Positions 7,664-15,919 of a stretch of 64,000 nucleotides of DNA are shown in pieces; the first letter of the stretch is position 1; each line of letters starts with the position of its first letter. The stretch spans positions 1-64,000 of the forward strand of contig JARKOV010000114.1 of assembly GCA_029975965.1 (NCBI GenBank), read 5' to 3'. The position numbers were made by a program, and so were the translations under genes. A model generated the notes under the pieces. That model saw only the letters and a program-made list of their open reading frames with translations. It was not told where the DNA came from and made no database searches. This DNA comes from Anaerolinea sp. Lineage in GTDB: Bacteria; Chloroflexota; Anaerolineae; Anaerolineales; Anaerolineaceae.

Positions 7664-9337
7664 ATGGCTCAAGCGTTATATCGAAAATGGCGCCCCCGCC
7701 TGTGGGAACAGGTCATCGGGCAGGAGCACGTGATCCAGACGCTGCGCAACACGGTGCGCAGCGGTCGTGTGGGGCACGCCTACCTGTTCTCGGGGCCGCG
7801 CGGCACCGGCAAAACCACCACCGCGCGCCTGCTGGCCAAAGCGGTCAACTGCCTGGATGAAGACCTGGCCAGGCGCCCGTGTGACACCTGCCTGCACTGC
7901 ACCGCCGTCAACGAGGGGCGTTTCCTGGACCTGATCGAGATCGATGCGGCGTCCAACACCAGCGTGGACGACGTGCGCGACCTGCGCGAGAAGATCAATT
8001 TTTCTCCCAGCCAGGGGCAGTACAAGGTTTACATCATCGACGAGGTGCACATGCTCTCGACGGCGGCCTTCAACGCGCTGTTGAAGACGCTGGAAGAGCC
8101 CCCGCCGCACGCGATCTTCATCCTGGCTACCACCGAGGTTCACAAAATACCGGCGACGGTGCTTTCGCGTTGCCAGCGCCACGAGTTCCGGCGGGTGCCG
8201 GTGGCGCAGATCATCGCTCACCTCAAGCTAAAAGCCGCTGAAGAGGGGCTGGCGGTGGACGAAGACGCGCTGCAGTTGATCGCGCGACAGGCCACCGGCG
8301 CGGTGCGCGACGCGGTCACCTTGCTCGACCAGCTCTCCTCCACCGGCGAGCGGGTGACGTTGGCCGAGGCGCAGGTGGTGCTGGGCACAGCGACCAGCGA
8401 AAGCGTGCTGCGGCTGGTCGAGGCGATCCTGAAGCGCGACGCGGGCGCGGGGCTGGCGTGCGTCCAGGACACCCTGGATGCGGGCACCGACGCGCGCCAG
8501 TTTGCGCGGCAGGTGGTGGAGTACCTGCGCGGGCTGTTGCTGGTGCGGATGAACAACGCCGGTCTGGTCGATGTGACGGCTGAGATCCGCGCCCAGATGG
8601 CCGACCAGGCGGCGCGCTTCGAGACCGGGCACCTGCTGGCGGTGATCCAGCGCTTCAACGACGCGGCGACCGATACGCGCAGCGCCTGGCAGCCGGGGCT
8701 GGGTTTGGAGCTGGCGCTGGCCGAATCGGTGGAAGAGCCGGCGCAACACCCGGCGGAGTTGGAAACGCCGGCAGCCAAGCCACCTCCTGCCGGCGAAGGC
8801 GGCCGTGCGCTGCAGCAAGCCGTTCGGGACACCGACCGGCCGGCGGCGGAGCCGCCCGCGGCAAAGGTAGAGCGCGAGCGCCCCCGGACGGCGCGGCGGG
8901 AGGAAGAGGCCGGACCTCCTCCGGCGAAATCGGCCGCAGGACCGTCTCCGGCGCAAGGGACGCAGGCGGGTGAGGCGGCGCCGAGTCTGGCGGAGATCCG
9001 CGCCAGTTGGTCGAAAGTGCGCCAGGTGGTCAAGCAGCACAGCGGGCTGGCGGCGGCGGCGCTCAATTCGTGCAAGACCTTCACCATCAAAGACGGCGTG
9101 TTGATCCTGGGCTACCAGAACGAGCTGCTCAAATCCAAAATGGAGACCGAGGAAAACCTCAACCGCCTGCGCCAGGCGCTGCAGGCGGTGGTCGGCGCAG
9201 TCTTGCCGGTGCGCTGCGTGGTGGTGGGCAACCGCCCGACCATCGAGGCGGAAGACCTCCAGGTGGAAGGGGACGGCATGGTGCGCACCGCCCTGGACCT
9301 GGGCGGGGAGATTGTGTATAAGAGCGAGGATGAATGA
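7664..9337 (+). CDS. dnaX: DNA polymerase III subunit gamma/tau
   Basis: This is the clamp-loader ATPase of the replisome. Residues 44-52 form the Walker A loop (GPRGTGKTT), C63, C73, C76 and C79 the zinc module, and YIIDEVHMLS the Walker B motif; the sensor region LATTEVHKIPATVLSRCQ follows. About residues 360-440 are Pro/Ala-rich linker before a conserved C-terminal domain. I start at the ATG at 7664 because MAQALYRKWRP is the usual N-terminus. At 557 residues it is of normal size. I see no A-rich slippery heptamer for producing a short gamma form. The stop codon lies inside the first unit of a 7-bp tandem repeat. Confidence 0.96.
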   Translation: MAQALYRKWRPRLWEQVIGQEHVIQTLRNTVRSGRVGHAYLFSGPRGTGKTTTARLLAKAVNCLDEDLARRPCDTCLHCTAVNEGRFLDLIEIDAASNTSVDDVRDLREKINFSPSQGQYKVYIIDEVHMLSTAAFNALLKTLEEPPPHAIFILATTEVHKIPATVLSRCQRHEFRRVPVAQIIAHLKLKAAEEGLAVDEDALQLIARQATGAVRDAVTLLDQLSSTGERVTLAEAQVVLGTATSESVLRLVEAILKRDAGAGLACVQDTLDAGTDARQFARQVVEYLRGLLLVRMNNAGLVDVTAEIRAQMADQAARFETGHLLAVIQRFNDAATDTRSAWQPGLGLELALAESVEEPAQHPAELETPAAKPPPAGEGGRALQQAVRDTDRPAAEPPAAKVERERPRTARREEEAGPPPAKSAAGPSPAQGTQAGEAAPSLAEIRASWSKVRQVVKQHSGLAAAALNSCKTFTIKDGVLILGYQNELLKSKMETEENLNRLRQALQAVVGAVLPVRCVVVGNRPTIEAEDLQVEGDGMVRTALDLGGEIVYKSEDE

Positions 9338-9393
9338 GGAATGAGGAATGAAGATTGAAGATTGAAGAATGAAGAATGAGGAATGAAGAATGG
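9332..9393. repeat. GAATGAR heptad tandem repeat (9 units)
   Basis: About nine consecutive 7-bp units of the form GAATGAA, GAATGAG or GATTGAA run from the last codons of dnaX into the intergenic region. The same heptad array occurs after the terminase gene at 17399-17461. Confidence 0.8.
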
Positions 9394-9440
9394 GAGTTTG
9401 TCGCTATTCCTGGTCTTTTACCTTGTCACTCAACACTCTC

Positions 9441-9508
9441 CATTCATCAATCATCACTCATCACTCGTCATTCATCACTCGTCACTCTCCATTCATCACT
9501 CATCACTT
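9441..9508. repeat. TCATCAC-type heptad tandem repeat before ybaB
   Basis: Units such as ATCACTC, GTCATTC and ATCACTT repeat with 7-bp period and end 24 bp before the ybaB start, just ahead of its ribosome site. Similar arrays precede the portal gene (17519-17535) and the alcohol dehydrogenase gene (38667-38728). Confidence 0.75.
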
Positions 9509-9531
9509 ATTTAGATTGGAGGTAACTTCAC

Positions 9532-9870
9532 ATGGCAAAAGGATTCAATCGCCCGGCCGGCGGCGGGGGGGCGGGCGGAATGATGGGGCAGTTACGCAAA
9601 CTGCAAGAGCAGATGGAACAGGCCCAGGCGCGCCTGGCGGAAGAGACGGTCACGGGCACGTCGGGGGGCGGCGCGGTCAAGGTGACGATGACCGGGGACC
9701 AGCACTGCAAGGCGGTTGAGATCGACGCCGAGCTGCTCAAGGACGTGGACGCCGAGATGCTGCAGGACATGCTGCTGGCGGCGGTCAACCAGGCCCTGGA
9801 AAACTCGCGCCAGTTGCAGTCCGAGCGGCTGGGTCCGCTGGCGGGTGGATTGGGCGGGTTGGGATTCTAA
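9532..9870 (+). CDS. YbaB/EbfC nucleoid-associated protein
   Basis: The 112-residue protein has the YbaB/EbfC pattern: a Gly-rich N-terminus, a long helix (MMGQLRKLQEQMEQAQARL), then a beta-hairpin with SGGGAVKVTMTGDQHCKAVEI and a second helix. It binds DNA as a dimer in other bacteria. It has GGAGG upstream of the ATG and its TAA overlaps the recR ATG (TAATG), the widespread dnaX-ybaB-recR order. Confidence 0.94.
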   Translation: MAKGFNRPAGGGGAGGMMGQLRKLQEQMEQAQARLAEETVTGTSGGGAVKVTMTGDQHCKAVEIDAELLKDVDAEMLQDMLLAAVNQALENSRQLQSERLGPLAGGLGGLGF

Positions 9871-10475
9871 TGGCCTCCCTGCCTGAGCCGCTGCAGGCTT
9901 TGATCACGGCGCTGGAACGCCTGCCGGGCGTGGGGCCGAAGACGGCTTCGCGCCTGGCGTTTTACCTGCTGCGCCAGCCGGAGGAGCTCTCGCGCACGCT
10001 GGCGGAAGCGCTGCTGGCGGTCAAGGCGGCGACCGCGCTTTGCCCGGTGTGCTTCAACATCACCCTGGCTGGGCGCGAGCGCTGCGAAGTGTGCGACGAC
10101 CCAAAACGGGACGAGAGCGCGCTGTGCGTGGTGGAAGAGCCGCTGGACGTGCTGGTGTTGGAGCGCACCGGCGGTTTTATCGGGCGCTACCATGTGCTGC
10201 ACGGGGTGCTTTCGCCCATCGAGGGAGTCGGGCCGGAGCAGCTCAAGATTCGCCCGCTGATCGAGCGGGTGCGCGAGGGCAAAGTGCGCGAGGTGATCCT
10301 GGCGACCAACCCGAGCATGGAAGGCGACGCGACGGCGCTCTACCTGCGGCAGCAGCTCGCGCCGCTGGGGGTGCGCGTGACGCGCCTGGCGCGCGGTTTG
10401 CCGGTGGGGGGCGACCTGGAATACGCCGACCAGAACACGCTGCTGCGCGCCCTGGCGGGCAGGCAGGAGTTGTGA
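9870..10475 (+). CDS. recR: Recombination mediator protein RecR
   Basis: RecR helps load RecA at gaps together with RecF and RecO. The 201-residue protein has an N-terminal helix-hairpin-helix (LERLPGVGPKTASRLAFYLL), a zinc finger with C58, C61, C72 and C75, and a Toprim domain with CVVEEPLDVLVLERTGGFIGRYHVLHG shown here only in part: VVEEPLDVLVLE, then the DGDATA-like ATNPSMEGDATALYL. The C-terminal Walker-like GLPVGGDLEYAD is present. It starts one base inside the ybaB stop. Confidence 0.96.
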   Translation: MASLPEPLQALITALERLPGVGPKTASRLAFYLLRQPEELSRTLAEALLAVKAATALCPVCFNITLAGRERCEVCDDPKRDESALCVVEEPLDVLVLERTGGFIGRYHVLHGVLSPIEGVGPEQLKIRPLIERVREGKVREVILATNPSMEGDATALYLRQQLAPLGVRVTRLARGLPVGGDLEYADQNTLLRALAGRQEL

Positions 10476-10526
10476 GCGGGGAAATTTCAGCGGGGCGATT
10501 ACTCTGCCGGATGGGGGAGGTTGTCC

Positions 10527-11729
10527 ATGGCAGGTGGGATAGCTCGAAAAGGGTGGGGAAGGGCGGCTCTATTTGCAACGCTGGCGCTTGGACTGCTGCT
10601 GCCCGGCTGGCAGGTTGCGCCGGTGCGGGCGGTCGCTTTAACCCGTTACGTGGCGCCGACCGGCTCCAGCGATCCAGCGAATGACTGCACCGTCATCCCT
10701 TGCAAGACGATCCAGCAGGCGATCGGCATAGCCGGCGAGGGCGACGTGATCCAGATCGCGCCGCACACTTACCCCGAGCACCTGGCGGTGAACAAGTCGA
10801 TCGTGTTGCGCGGCGGCGGGGCGGGCAACACGGTTGTGGACGGCTCGGGCAGCGGGTGGGTGCTGGAGGTGACCAACGCAGCCGGGCAAAACACCTCGGT
10901 GACGGTCGAACAGTTGACCCTGCGCAAGGGGTTCGCGCCGCAGGGTGGGGGCATCCTGGCGCAGGTGTACTCGCTCACCCTGAGCGAGGTGGTGCTCGAA
11001 AACAATGTGGCTGCCGGCGGCGGGGGCGGAATCGCCTGCCTGGCAGGCAACGTCAGCGTGTACGAGAGCACGCTCCGCACCAACGACTCGCCGAACGGTG
11101 CCGCCGTGCAGGTGAGCGGCGGCTGCAGCACCTTCTACCTGCGCGACAGCGCCGTTGTGTTGAACGACCCCGACTGGGCCAGGCCAGCGATCTCTGTTGC
11201 CGGTGCCGCCAGCCTGGCGAACGTGACGGTCGGCTTCAACGCCGGGCCCGGCCTGGAGGTGACCGCCGGCGGCAGCGCGAGCCTCGACCACGTCTCGCTG
11301 GGTAACAATTTCGCGGGTGGAACGCCGGGCGGCGAGCTGCGCGTGGCGCCAGGCGGAAAAGCCTACCTGGTCAACACGCTGCTGGTGGGGACAACCCCGG
11401 CGAATTGCCTGGGCGGCGCCGGCGACCTGGTCTCGCTCGGTTACAACCTGAGCGACGACGGGAGCTGCGCCCTCAACCAGCCCGGCGACCTGCCCAACAC
11501 CGACCCAAAGCTGCTGGCGCTGGCGGATTACGGCGGTTCGACGCTGACCTTTGGCATCCCCGGCGACAGCCCGGCGGTGGATGCGGGAACTGACGGTGGG
11601 ATGCCGTTAAGCTTTGACCAGCGCGGGCTGCCAAGGCGCGACGGCGACCTGGACGGGGTTGTGCGCAGCGATATCGGCGCCTTCGAGTACCAGACGCACG
11701 GGGTATGGCTGCCGCTGATTTGCCGCTAG
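10527..11729 (+). CDS. Secreted parallel beta-helix repeat protein
   Basis: The product, about 400 residues, has a signal peptide (basic start, then ALFATLALGLLLPGW, cleavage near VRA-VAL). The mature part begins with a pectate-lyase-like start (RYVAPTGSSDPANDC, TIQQAIGIAGEGDVIQIAPHTY), followed by repeated beta-helix coils and a C-terminal DAGTDGG/DFDQRGLPR/DIGAFEY motif typical of the choice-of-anchor Q group. It is probably surface-exposed. GGGGGAGG lies 6 nt before the ATG at 10527, so I prefer that to the TTG at 10521. The stop codon touches the left end of a palindromic element. Confidence 0.82.
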   Translation: MAGGIARKGWGRAALFATLALGLLLPGWQVAPVRAVALTRYVAPTGSSDPANDCTVIPCKTIQQAIGIAGEGDVIQIAPHTYPEHLAVNKSIVLRGGGAGNTVVDGSGSGWVLEVTNAAGQNTSVTVEQLTLRKGFAPQGGGILAQVYSLTLSEVVLENNVAAGGGGGIACLAGNVSVYESTLRTNDSPNGAAVQVSGGCSTFYLRDSAVVLNDPDWARPAISVAGAASLANVTVGFNAGPGLEVTAGGSASLDHVSLGNNFAGGTPGGELRVAPGGKAYLVNTLLVGTTPANCLGGAGDLVSLGYNLSDDGSCALNQPGDLPNTDPKLLALADYGGSTLTFGIPGDSPAVDAGTDGGMPLSFDQRGLPRRDGDLDGVVRSDIGAFEYQTHGVWLPLICR

Positions 11730-11978
11730 AATCAAACATGAATCATCCCGAATTTATTGTTCGGGGTGATTCATGTCGAAGAACCCCATCCCCCGTCCCC
11801 TTCCCCGAACGGTGAAGGGGAACAGATGGTGGAAAACAGGCAATGGGACGCGTTCGCGTCCCATTGCCAGTTTTTCACAAAGGTTCCCCCGCCTTGGGGC
11901 GGGGGATTACAGGGGGTGGGGATTATTCGACTCAACGCGCTTATGAAAGATTAAATTCGGGGGGAGTCATGTTTGATT
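11730..11978. mobile_element. Palindromic element family A, copy 1 (249 bp, MITE-like)
   Basis: The ends 11730-11756 and 11952-11978 are inverted repeats matching at 24 of 27 positions. Inside are three further hairpins, the largest a near-perfect 30-bp palindrome at 11839-11868 with a TT centre. A second copy in reverse orientation lies at 40754-41017. No open reading frame of its own is convincing. It fills the gap between two convergent genes (stops at 11729 and 11986), so it may also terminate both. Confidence 0.85.
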
Positions 11979-11985
11979 CCCACGA

Positions 11986-14532
11986 TTAGAAAGCCGGGGC
12001 TTCGAAAGTTTTGCCTTCGGAGGTCACCACGTAATAAGGCAGCCAGACCAGCCCGCCGGCCTCCAGGTAGATATCTTTCTTGAGCGGGGCAACGGTGACC
12101 TCGCTGATCTGTCCGGCGGTGCGCGCCCAGCGCTCCTGGACTGCGGCGATCTCGGCGGCTTTTTCTTTTTCGAGGTCTTTGTGTTGTTGGCTCAGCTCTT
12201 CCAGCAGGCGTTTGGCCGATTGCAGGTCGGCTTTGGCTTCGCGCGCCATGCGGTTTTTGCTTAACGTGCCCGAAACGCTGCGCCGGCGCTTGCCGAACAG
12301 CCCGCCGAGCAACAGCTCCGCGCCAGAGGTGAGCGTTTCCACGTTGCGCTGGCTGACCTCGGTTTCATTTTTGTCGACGATATCCTTCTGGCGCTCGATT
12401 TTACGCTCGAGAGCGTCCAGCTTGGTGCGGTAGGTCTTTTCGACTTTGCCAACCTCCGCTTCCAGGGCGCTGCGGGCGGCGGCGTCGCATTTCTGGCGGA
12501 AGGTTACCTGGCTGTCGTCGGGCGAGCCAAACAACTTGAGCGCCTGGTTGCTGAAGAGGCGCAGCTCGCCCTTGCGGTAGACCCAGTCGATGAAATCTTT
12601 TTGGAACGTGGCCAACTTGCTCCCGGCGGACAGCCAGTCGGGGAGAGGGAAGAAGCGCGTATCCGGCAGAGGCTGGGTGTCGAGCCGTTTTGGATCGACC
12701 GGCTCGTGCGCGGCGGCGTCCCAATCGGGGCGCGGGCCCGACAGGCTCTCCACCAGGGCGGCGAAGCGGCGCGTATCGTTCAAGCCGTAGGTGCGATTGA
12801 TGTAACCGACCTCCGCCTGGCAGAAGAGCGCGGGACGGTACACCATGCCTTCCGGGCGGACCTGCCCGGGGTAATTGCCGCCGAGTTTCGCCAGCGCCTG
12901 GCTGAGGCTGAGGTCGGGCGCGAGGAAGTAGGCGCTTGTCCCCGCCGGCGGCGGGGGTGGGGTGCGCGTCACGCCGCCCGTTACACCTGCGACCGGGGGC
13001 GTGTCGGCGGTTTTCATCGTGGCGGCGGTGCCCGGCGCCGGGTAAGCGCCCTGGACGGGAGCCGTCACCGGCGCGGCGGCGGGCATGGCTGCGGCGGGCG
13101 CCGGCTGGGAGACCCCTTCTGGCGCGGCGCCGAGCGGTTTGAGGCCGCCCAGTTGGGCGCGGCTGAGCGGCCCGGCCAGGTAGTTCATGCACCAGCGCGG
13201 CTGAAAGGTGAACGCGCCGCTGCGGTTGTGCACGTTGTGCAGCAGGAAGACGCGCGGACGCAGGCCGGAGATCATTTTGTCATAGGTGGCGCGGTCCACA
13301 CCGCCTTCGATCGACTCCAGTCCGTCGAGCAGGCGCATCTTGTCGCGGTCGGTCTGCAGGCGGCCGATAAACCAGGTGCCGGCGTTCGACAGGCCTTTGT
13401 AATCCAGGTCGACCGGGTTCTGGGTGGCGAGGAGCAAGCCCAGACCGAAGGCGCGCGCCTGTTTGAGCAGGCGCAGCAGCACCGGTCGTGAGGGCGGGTT
13501 GGCGATGGGGGGAAGGTAGCCGACGATTTCATCGAAGGCGAGCAGGGCGCGCAACCCGGAGCTGCCGCGCTGAGCGCGCATCCACGACTCGACGGAGGCG
13601 AGCAAAAGGGTGACAAAGAACATGCGCTCGTTGTCGTTGAGGTGAGCTAGGTAGAAAATGCTCATCCGCGGCTTACCTTGCGCGGTGTAGAGGAAATCCT
13701 GCACTTCGATGGGCTGGCCTTCGACCCAGCTCTGGAAAGAAGGCGAGGCGAGGAAGTTGTTGAGCAGCAATGCCAGGTCGAAGCGGTCTTTTTCGGGAAA
13801 GAACGAGTCGACCGGGAAAGCGCCCAGGCGCTCGATGGGTGGTTTCTGGGTTTGCAAGATCAACTCGGTCAGGTCGAGCGCGTGGTCTTTGCTCCAGGCG
13901 TTTTCGAGGATATTGCTGAGCAGGATGTGCTCTCGCGAGCGCAGCGGGTCGATGTCTTTCATGCCGACCAGACCGAGCAGGGCGGTGACCGTGGCCGATA
14001 TGCGCTCGCGCAGGATCTCGCGGTGCTCGTCCCAGTTCAAGCCGTGCGGTGGGGCGAACGAAGAGAGCAGGTTGACCGGCGTGCCGGCGGTGGAGCCGGG
14101 GGTGTAGATGACGTAATCCACCGCCTGCTGCAGGGCGACCAGTTCGTCGCGATCGAGATCCCAGTTCTTGAGCCCGTCCCGCCAGCGACCGGCGGTGGTC
14201 TCGGCGAGTTGGGCGACGGTCACATTCTCGCGTCGCGCGGTTTCGGGGTCGATCCACGGCTCGAAATCGCCGGGCAGCAGGTCGGGGAAGTGCAGCAACA
14301 GGTTGGTCAGGTCGCCTTTCGGGTCGATGACGATGGACGGCAGGCCGCGCATGGCCGCCTCTTCGAGCATGCCGATCAGCAGCCCGGTTTTGCCGGAGCC
14401 GGTCATGCCGACGATGATGCCATGCGTGGTGAGATCGTCGGGATCGTACCGCACCGTTTCCATGGTGGCGGGTGATTGCTTGTCGCTTGCCAGGTCGACC
14501 GTTCGACCGATATAGAATGAAGAGTCGCTCAT
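11986..14532 (-). CDS. HerA-like helicase/ATPase (DUF87 family)
   Basis: The 848-residue protein belongs to the HerA/FtsK-type hexameric ATPases. G42-MTGSGKT-49 is the Walker A loop, LLAFDEIVGYLPP is Walker B, and LKQARAFGLGLLLATQNPVDLDYKGL is the characteristic sensor and arginine-finger region. A Pro/Ala linker follows at about 480-545. The C-terminal third has a long coiled coil (KVEKTYRTKLDALERKIERQ onward, about residues 690-820). HerA usually pairs with the NurA nuclease; no nuclease gene is adjacent, so a role in DNA repair, conflict or partitioning is open. It stands before a membrane-anchored gene transcribed in the same direction 58 bp upstream. Confidence 0.82.
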   Translation of the reverse strand: MSDSSFYIGRTVDLASDKQSPATMETVRYDPDDLTTHGIIVGMTGSGKTGLLIGMLEEAAMRGLPSIVIDPKGDLTNLLLHFPDLLPGDFEPWIDPETARRENVTVAQLAETTAGRWRDGLKNWDLDRDELVALQQAVDYVIYTPGSTAGTPVNLLSSFAPPHGLNWDEHREILRERISATVTALLGLVGMKDIDPLRSREHILLSNILENAWSKDHALDLTELILQTQKPPIERLGAFPVDSFFPEKDRFDLALLLNNFLASPSFQSWVEGQPIEVQDFLYTAQGKPRMSIFYLAHLNDNERMFFVTLLLASVESWMRAQRGSSGLRALLAFDEIVGYLPPIANPPSRPVLLRLLKQARAFGLGLLLATQNPVDLDYKGLSNAGTWFIGRLQTDRDKMRLLDGLESIEGGVDRATYDKMISGLRPRVFLLHNVHNRSGAFTFQPRWCMNYLAGPLSRAQLGGLKPLGAAPEGVSQPAPAAAMPAAAPVTAPVQGAYPAPGTAATMKTADTPPVAGVTGGVTRTPPPPPAGTSAYFLAPDLSLSQALAKLGGNYPGQVRPEGMVYRPALFCQAEVGYINRTYGLNDTRRFAALVESLSGPRPDWDAAAHEPVDPKRLDTQPLPDTRFFPLPDWLSAGSKLATFQKDFIDWVYRKGELRLFSNQALKLFGSPDDSQVTFRQKCDAAARSALEAEVGKVEKTYRTKLDALERKIERQKDIVDKNETEVSQRNVETLTSGAELLLGGLFGKRRRSVSGTLSKNRMAREAKADLQSAKRLLEELSQQHKDLEKEKAAEIAAVQERWARTAGQISEVTVAPLKKDIYLEAGGLVWLPYYVVTSEGKTFEAPAF

Positions 14533-14590
14533 CGTTTTCCTTCCCCTTGCGCACAGGCGCTAAAAATGGCGAATAAGAATCGTCTCGAAC

Positions 14591-15112
14591 CTAAGGCTCA
14601 ATCGTAACCTGTACGGATGAATTTTTGGTGCGCCGCCCGCTGAGCACGCCGAGCGTACCGCCATACTGGCCCGGCCAGAGGGCCGAAAGCTGGAACGTGA
14701 TGACCCTGGATTGGCCGGATGGAATCTCGAGGGTGAGGCGGTAGCCGACCTGCCCGGCGTAATCGGTCGTGCCGTTGCTGGCGGGCGAGACGCCGGTCAC
14801 GTCGGCCCCCTCGAGCAAATTCTTCGGCAACTGCACTTCGGTGACGGTGAGGGCACCCTGACCGGTGTTGGTCACCGACACGGTGACGGCGAAGGAATCG
14901 CCCCTGGAGATGGCCGGCGGGGCAGACACCTCCACCGCCACGTCCGGCTCGCCGAAGATGGACGACAGCCCGACCCCCCCGAGCAGGAAGAAACCGCCCA
15001 GGCAGGCAAACACGATCAATGCGGCGCTGCAGGTGATCAGCAGCGTTCGGCGGCGGCTGCCGGGGACGAAAAGGGGCAGGGCCGGGTTGGTTCCAGAGGG
15101 GTCGTTGCTCAT
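14591..15112 (-). CDS. Membrane-anchored protein with CARDB/DUF11-like beta domain
   Basis: The 173-residue product has a short cytoplasmic start, one transmembrane helix (about residues 21-45, LLITCSAALIVFACLGGFFLLGG) and an external domain with the pattern AISRGDSFAVTVSVTNTGQGALTVTEVQLP, typical of CARDB or DUF11-like immunoglobulin-fold modules. No enzyme motif is visible. I start at the ATG at 15112 because upstream residues look unlike a signal-anchor N-terminus, though its ribosome site is weak. Confidence 0.65.
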   Translation of the reverse strand: MSNDPSGTNPALPLFVPGSRRRTLLITCSAALIVFACLGGFFLLGGVGLSSIFGEPDVAVEVSAPPAISRGDSFAVTVSVTNTGQGALTVTEVQLPKNLLEGADVTGVSPASNGTTDYAGQVGYRLTLEIPSGQSRVITFQLSALWPGQYGGTLGVLSGRRTKNSSVQVTIEP

Positions 15113-15240
15113 CGCTATTTCACCGGTGCGGCGCGCCAGGCCGCCGCAACCGTTTAAATCATAAACCACATTGCAGCATTGTGCAACTTACCCTGCCATC
15201 TCAAGCCGGCCTGGCTGGCCAGGCTGCGCTTAATGACAGG

Positions 15241-15293
15241 TTGAAACCCGCTTCGGGGCGTGCTACGCTTCTCTTGCTAGAACAAATATTCTA
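15241..15293 (+). promoter_or_regulatory. Promoter and LexA-like operator of the phage-like cluster
   Basis: TTGAAA (15241-15246) and TACGCT (15264-15269) are 17 bp apart. The 16-bp sequence TAGAACAAATATTCTA (15278-15293) has perfect 5-bp inverted arms around 6 bp and would cover the transcription start. It differs at only one position from the box at 4755-4770. It resembles Gram-positive LexA boxes (GAAC-N4-GTTC) with one base changed. The cluster's first ribosome site follows directly. Confidence 0.7.
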
Positions 15294-15304
15294 ATGGAGG
15301 CAGG

Positions 15305-15631
15305 ATGGCGAACGGCCGCAGAAGAGGCAAGCAGCCGGCGAGCAACGCGGCGGAAGCGGTGGACCTGACGGAAGAAATCGTCCGCTTGCGCGAGCTGATC
15401 CGGCAGATGGAGGAAGCCTTCAACGCGCAGAGCGAGCTTTCGCACCGGTTGCGCATCATGGCGATCATCTGCCAGTCCAGCGCCCGGCTGGCTCAGGTGC
15501 TGAAAGTGCAGAACCAGCTTGGCGGGGGTAGCGCGTTGGTGCAGGAGATCCAGCGGGTGGCAGACCAGGTGCGCCAGGAGCTGGAGAGCCGCGGTTGGAT
15601 CGAGCCAGGCTTGCAAACCGGCGAGAAATGA
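15305..15631 (+). CDS. Small helical protein, first gene of phage-like cluster (possible terminase small subunit)
   Basis: The 108-residue protein is basic at its N-terminus (NGRRRGKQP) and otherwise almost entirely helical, with LTEEIVRLRELIRQMEEAF as a likely coiled coil. GGAGG lies 6 nt before the ATG. It directly precedes the terminase large subunit gene, the usual place for a DNA-recognising small subunit, but I see no clear helix-turn-helix, so the role is positional inference. Confidence 0.6.
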   Translation: MANGRRRGKQPASNAAEAVDLTEEIVRLRELIRQMEEAFNAQSELSHRLRIMAIICQSSARLAQVLKVQNQLGGGSALVQEIQRVADQVRQELESRGWIEPGLQTGEK

Positions 15632-15919
15632 TCGCGCAGGCCGGGGATGGTGAGCGCCTGGCAGGCAGGCGAAGCGCGCGGAGCGGATGAGCCAATGCTG
15701 ACCCGGCTGCACGGTGGAGCAATTCCAGCCCAACGGCGCGATGCCCTCGCGAGGTGCGAAGGCGCCGGGGCACCCTGCGGCGGGCAGTCCCCGCGAGTCG
15801 CCAATCCAACCCCTGAAAGGGCTCACCATCTCCGACAGCTCCAACCGGCCTGCGCGCTCATTTTCATCCGATGGAGGCATTTGACCGGGCAACCTGCATA
15901 CAGACACGCTTTCGAATTC
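15632..15919. other. 288-bp region before the terminase start
   Basis: The terminase frame is open through here from an ATG at 15647, but the predicted residues are Arg/Ala/Gly/His-rich and unlike the conserved protein that follows. An alternative TTG start at 15881 has GGAGG only 3 nt away. I treat the stretch as untranslated or poorly conserved sequence. Confidence 0.4.

Noticed and set aside
7664..9337. Programmed frameshift making a short DnaX form
   Set aside because: No A AAA AAG-like slippery run followed by a hairpin was seen.
9332..9508. Possible CRISPR array
   Set aside because: Repeats are 7 bp without spacers, so they are simple tandem heptads.
15647..15919. N-terminal extension of the terminase
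   Set aside because: Composition is unlike the conserved protein and no ribosome site supports it; kept only as an alternative.
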